Assembly (NCBI GenBank): GCA_023427545.1
Contig: JAEZBF010000426.1
Coordinates: forward strand, 1 to 7,036
Source of the DNA: Pseudomonadota bacterium
Lineage (GTDB): Bacteria > Pseudomonadota > Alphaproteobacteria > Rhizobiales > Devosiaceae
DNA: 7,036 nt
Direction: 5' to 3'
Below, piece after piece: positions 6,254-7,036 of the stretch (position 1 is the stretch's first letter; every line of letters begins with the position of its first letter). The notes beneath the pieces are model-generated. The model did not search any database. It worked only from the letters and a program-made list of their open reading frames with translations, and was not told the DNA's origin. The position numbers were made by a program, and so were the translations under genes.

Positions 6254-7036
6254 TCAGCTCTGCTCTTCTTCGGCCTTGGGCGCCTTCTTGGCGGTCGGCG
6301 GCTTGGGTGCCGGGATGGCCTTGGGCCGTGCCGGGCGCGGCGGCACCGCAATCAGCTCGAGCTTGGCTTCCGAGCCTTCGCCGACAACGGCAACCGTCAC
6401 CGAGCCGCCGTTTACCAGCTCGCCGAACAGCACCTGGTCGGCCAGCGGCTTCTTGACGTACTCCTGGATCACCCGACCCAGCGGGCGGGCACCCATGCGT
6501 TCGTCGTAGCCGCGCTCGGCCAGCCAATCGGCGGCTTCGGGCGTGATCTCAATCGTAACCCCACGCTCGGCGAGCTGTCCCTCGAGCTGGAGCACGAACT
6601 TCTCCACCACCTGCCGGACGATTTCCGGCGGGAGCGGCGCGAACGAAATGATCGCGTCGAGCCGGTTGCGGAACTCCGGCGTGAACATCCGGTTGATTGC
6701 TTCCTCGTCGTCGCCCTGCTCGCGCTTGCGCCCGAAACCGATCGGCGACTTCTGCAGCTCCATGGCCCCGACGTTCGAGGTCATGATGAGGATGACGTTG
6801 CGGAAGTCGACCGACTTGCCATTGTGGTCGGTCAGCTTGCCGTGGTCCATCACCTGCAGGAGGATGTTGAACAGGTCCGGATGGGCCTTCTCGATCTCGT
6901 CGAGCAGCACCACGCAGTGCGGATGCTGGTCCACGCCATCGGTCAGCAGGCCACCCTGGTCGAACCCGACATAGCCCGGAGGCGCGCCGATCAGGCGGCT
7001 GACCGTGTGGCGCTCCATGTATTCGGACATGTCGAA
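6254..7036 (-). CDS. clpA: ATP-dependent Clp protease ATP-binding subunit ClpA, 3' part (5' end outside window)
   Basis: This is the C-terminal part, about 260 residues, of the AAA+ unfoldase that feeds substrates to ClpP; full ClpA is about 750-790 residues. The frame is open to the right edge, reading FDMSEYMERH. Counting that Met (7028-7030) as residue 1: pore loop GYVG at 19-22, Walker B VVLLDE at 40-45, sensor-1 N86 in MTSNVGA, a KSPIGF segment (94-99) matching the ClpP-docking loop (IGL/IGF type), candidate Arg finger R121 in FTPEFRNRLD, and sensor-2 GAR at 180-182 within ERMGARPLGRVI. The docking loop and the LLTDGVDQHPHCVVLLDEIEKAHPDLFNILLQ block identify ClpA rather than ClpB, which lacks that loop. 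The protein ends in an Ala/Pro/Lys-rich tail (about 229-258) closing with EEEQS, probably disordered. The N-domain and first AAA+ module lie beyond the window. The gene converges with SulP and probably uses the shared hairpin as its terminator. Confidence 0.97.
   Translation of the reverse strand, partial: FDMSEYMERHTVSRLIGAPPGYVGFDQGGLLTDGVDQHPHCVVLLDEIEKAHPDLFNILLQVMDHGKLTDHNGKSVDFRNVILIMTSNVGAMELQKSPIGFGRKREQGDDEEAINRMFTPEFRNRLDAIISFAPLPPEIVRQVVEKFVLQLEGQLAERGVTIEITPEAADWLAERGYDERMGARPLGRVIQEYVKKPLADQVLFGELVNGGSVTVAVVGEGSEAKLELIAVPPRPARPKAIPAPKPPTAKKAPKAEEEQS

Overview
The window is high-GC, tightly packed DNA that looks like the chromosome of an alphaproteobacterium, most likely a sphingomonad (Sphingomonas, Novosphingobium, Erythrobacter or a relative). 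This rests on the protein flavour (a COG3146/DUF482 acetyltransferase, an alphaproteobacterial-type ClpA C-terminus, a small XRE regulator next to a SulP transporter) and on G/C-rich third codon positions. The genus is an inference. No RNA gene, insertion sequence, CRISPR array or phage gene is visible, and no gene-free stretch exceeds about 100 bases.

Left block (1-4128, all + strand). A GNAT/FemAB-like acyltransferase of the COG3146 family runs in from the left edge. It is followed by a fused membrane di-iron hydroxylase (sterol desaturase/fatty acid hydroxylase family) plus short-chain dehydrogenase (SDR), a sterol-glucosyltransferase-like GT1 glycosyltransferase, and a HIT-family nucleotide hydrolase whose ATG overlaps the glycosyltransferase stop (ATGA). 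A hydroxylase, an oxidoreductase domain and a glycosyltransferase side by side suggest a small pathway that oxidises and then glycosylates a lipid or isoprenoid (carotenoid, hopanoid or fatty-acid-derived). The substrate cannot be read from the sequence. The HIT and GNAT genes may be ordinary housekeeping neighbours rather than part of it.

Middle block (4129-6232, + strand). A 98-base intergenic region carries a perfect 19-base palindrome just downstream of a plausible promoter. It precedes an 86-residue XRE-type regulator and, 5 bases after its stop, a full-length SulP anion transporter with a C-terminal STAS domain. The simplest reading is an autoregulated two-gene operon. An 11-bp-stem hairpin that starts within the SulP stop codon closes this block.

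Right edge (6254-7036, - strand). This is the C-terminal third of clpA, the AAA+ unfoldase partner of ClpP. It converges on the SulP gene and probably shares the intergenic hairpin as a terminator; its 5' part lies beyond the window.

The best candidates for something new are the hydroxylase-SDR/glycosyltransferase pair with its possible leader-coupled translation start, and the palindrome/XRE/SulP unit. Nothing here is a clear, wholly undescribed system.
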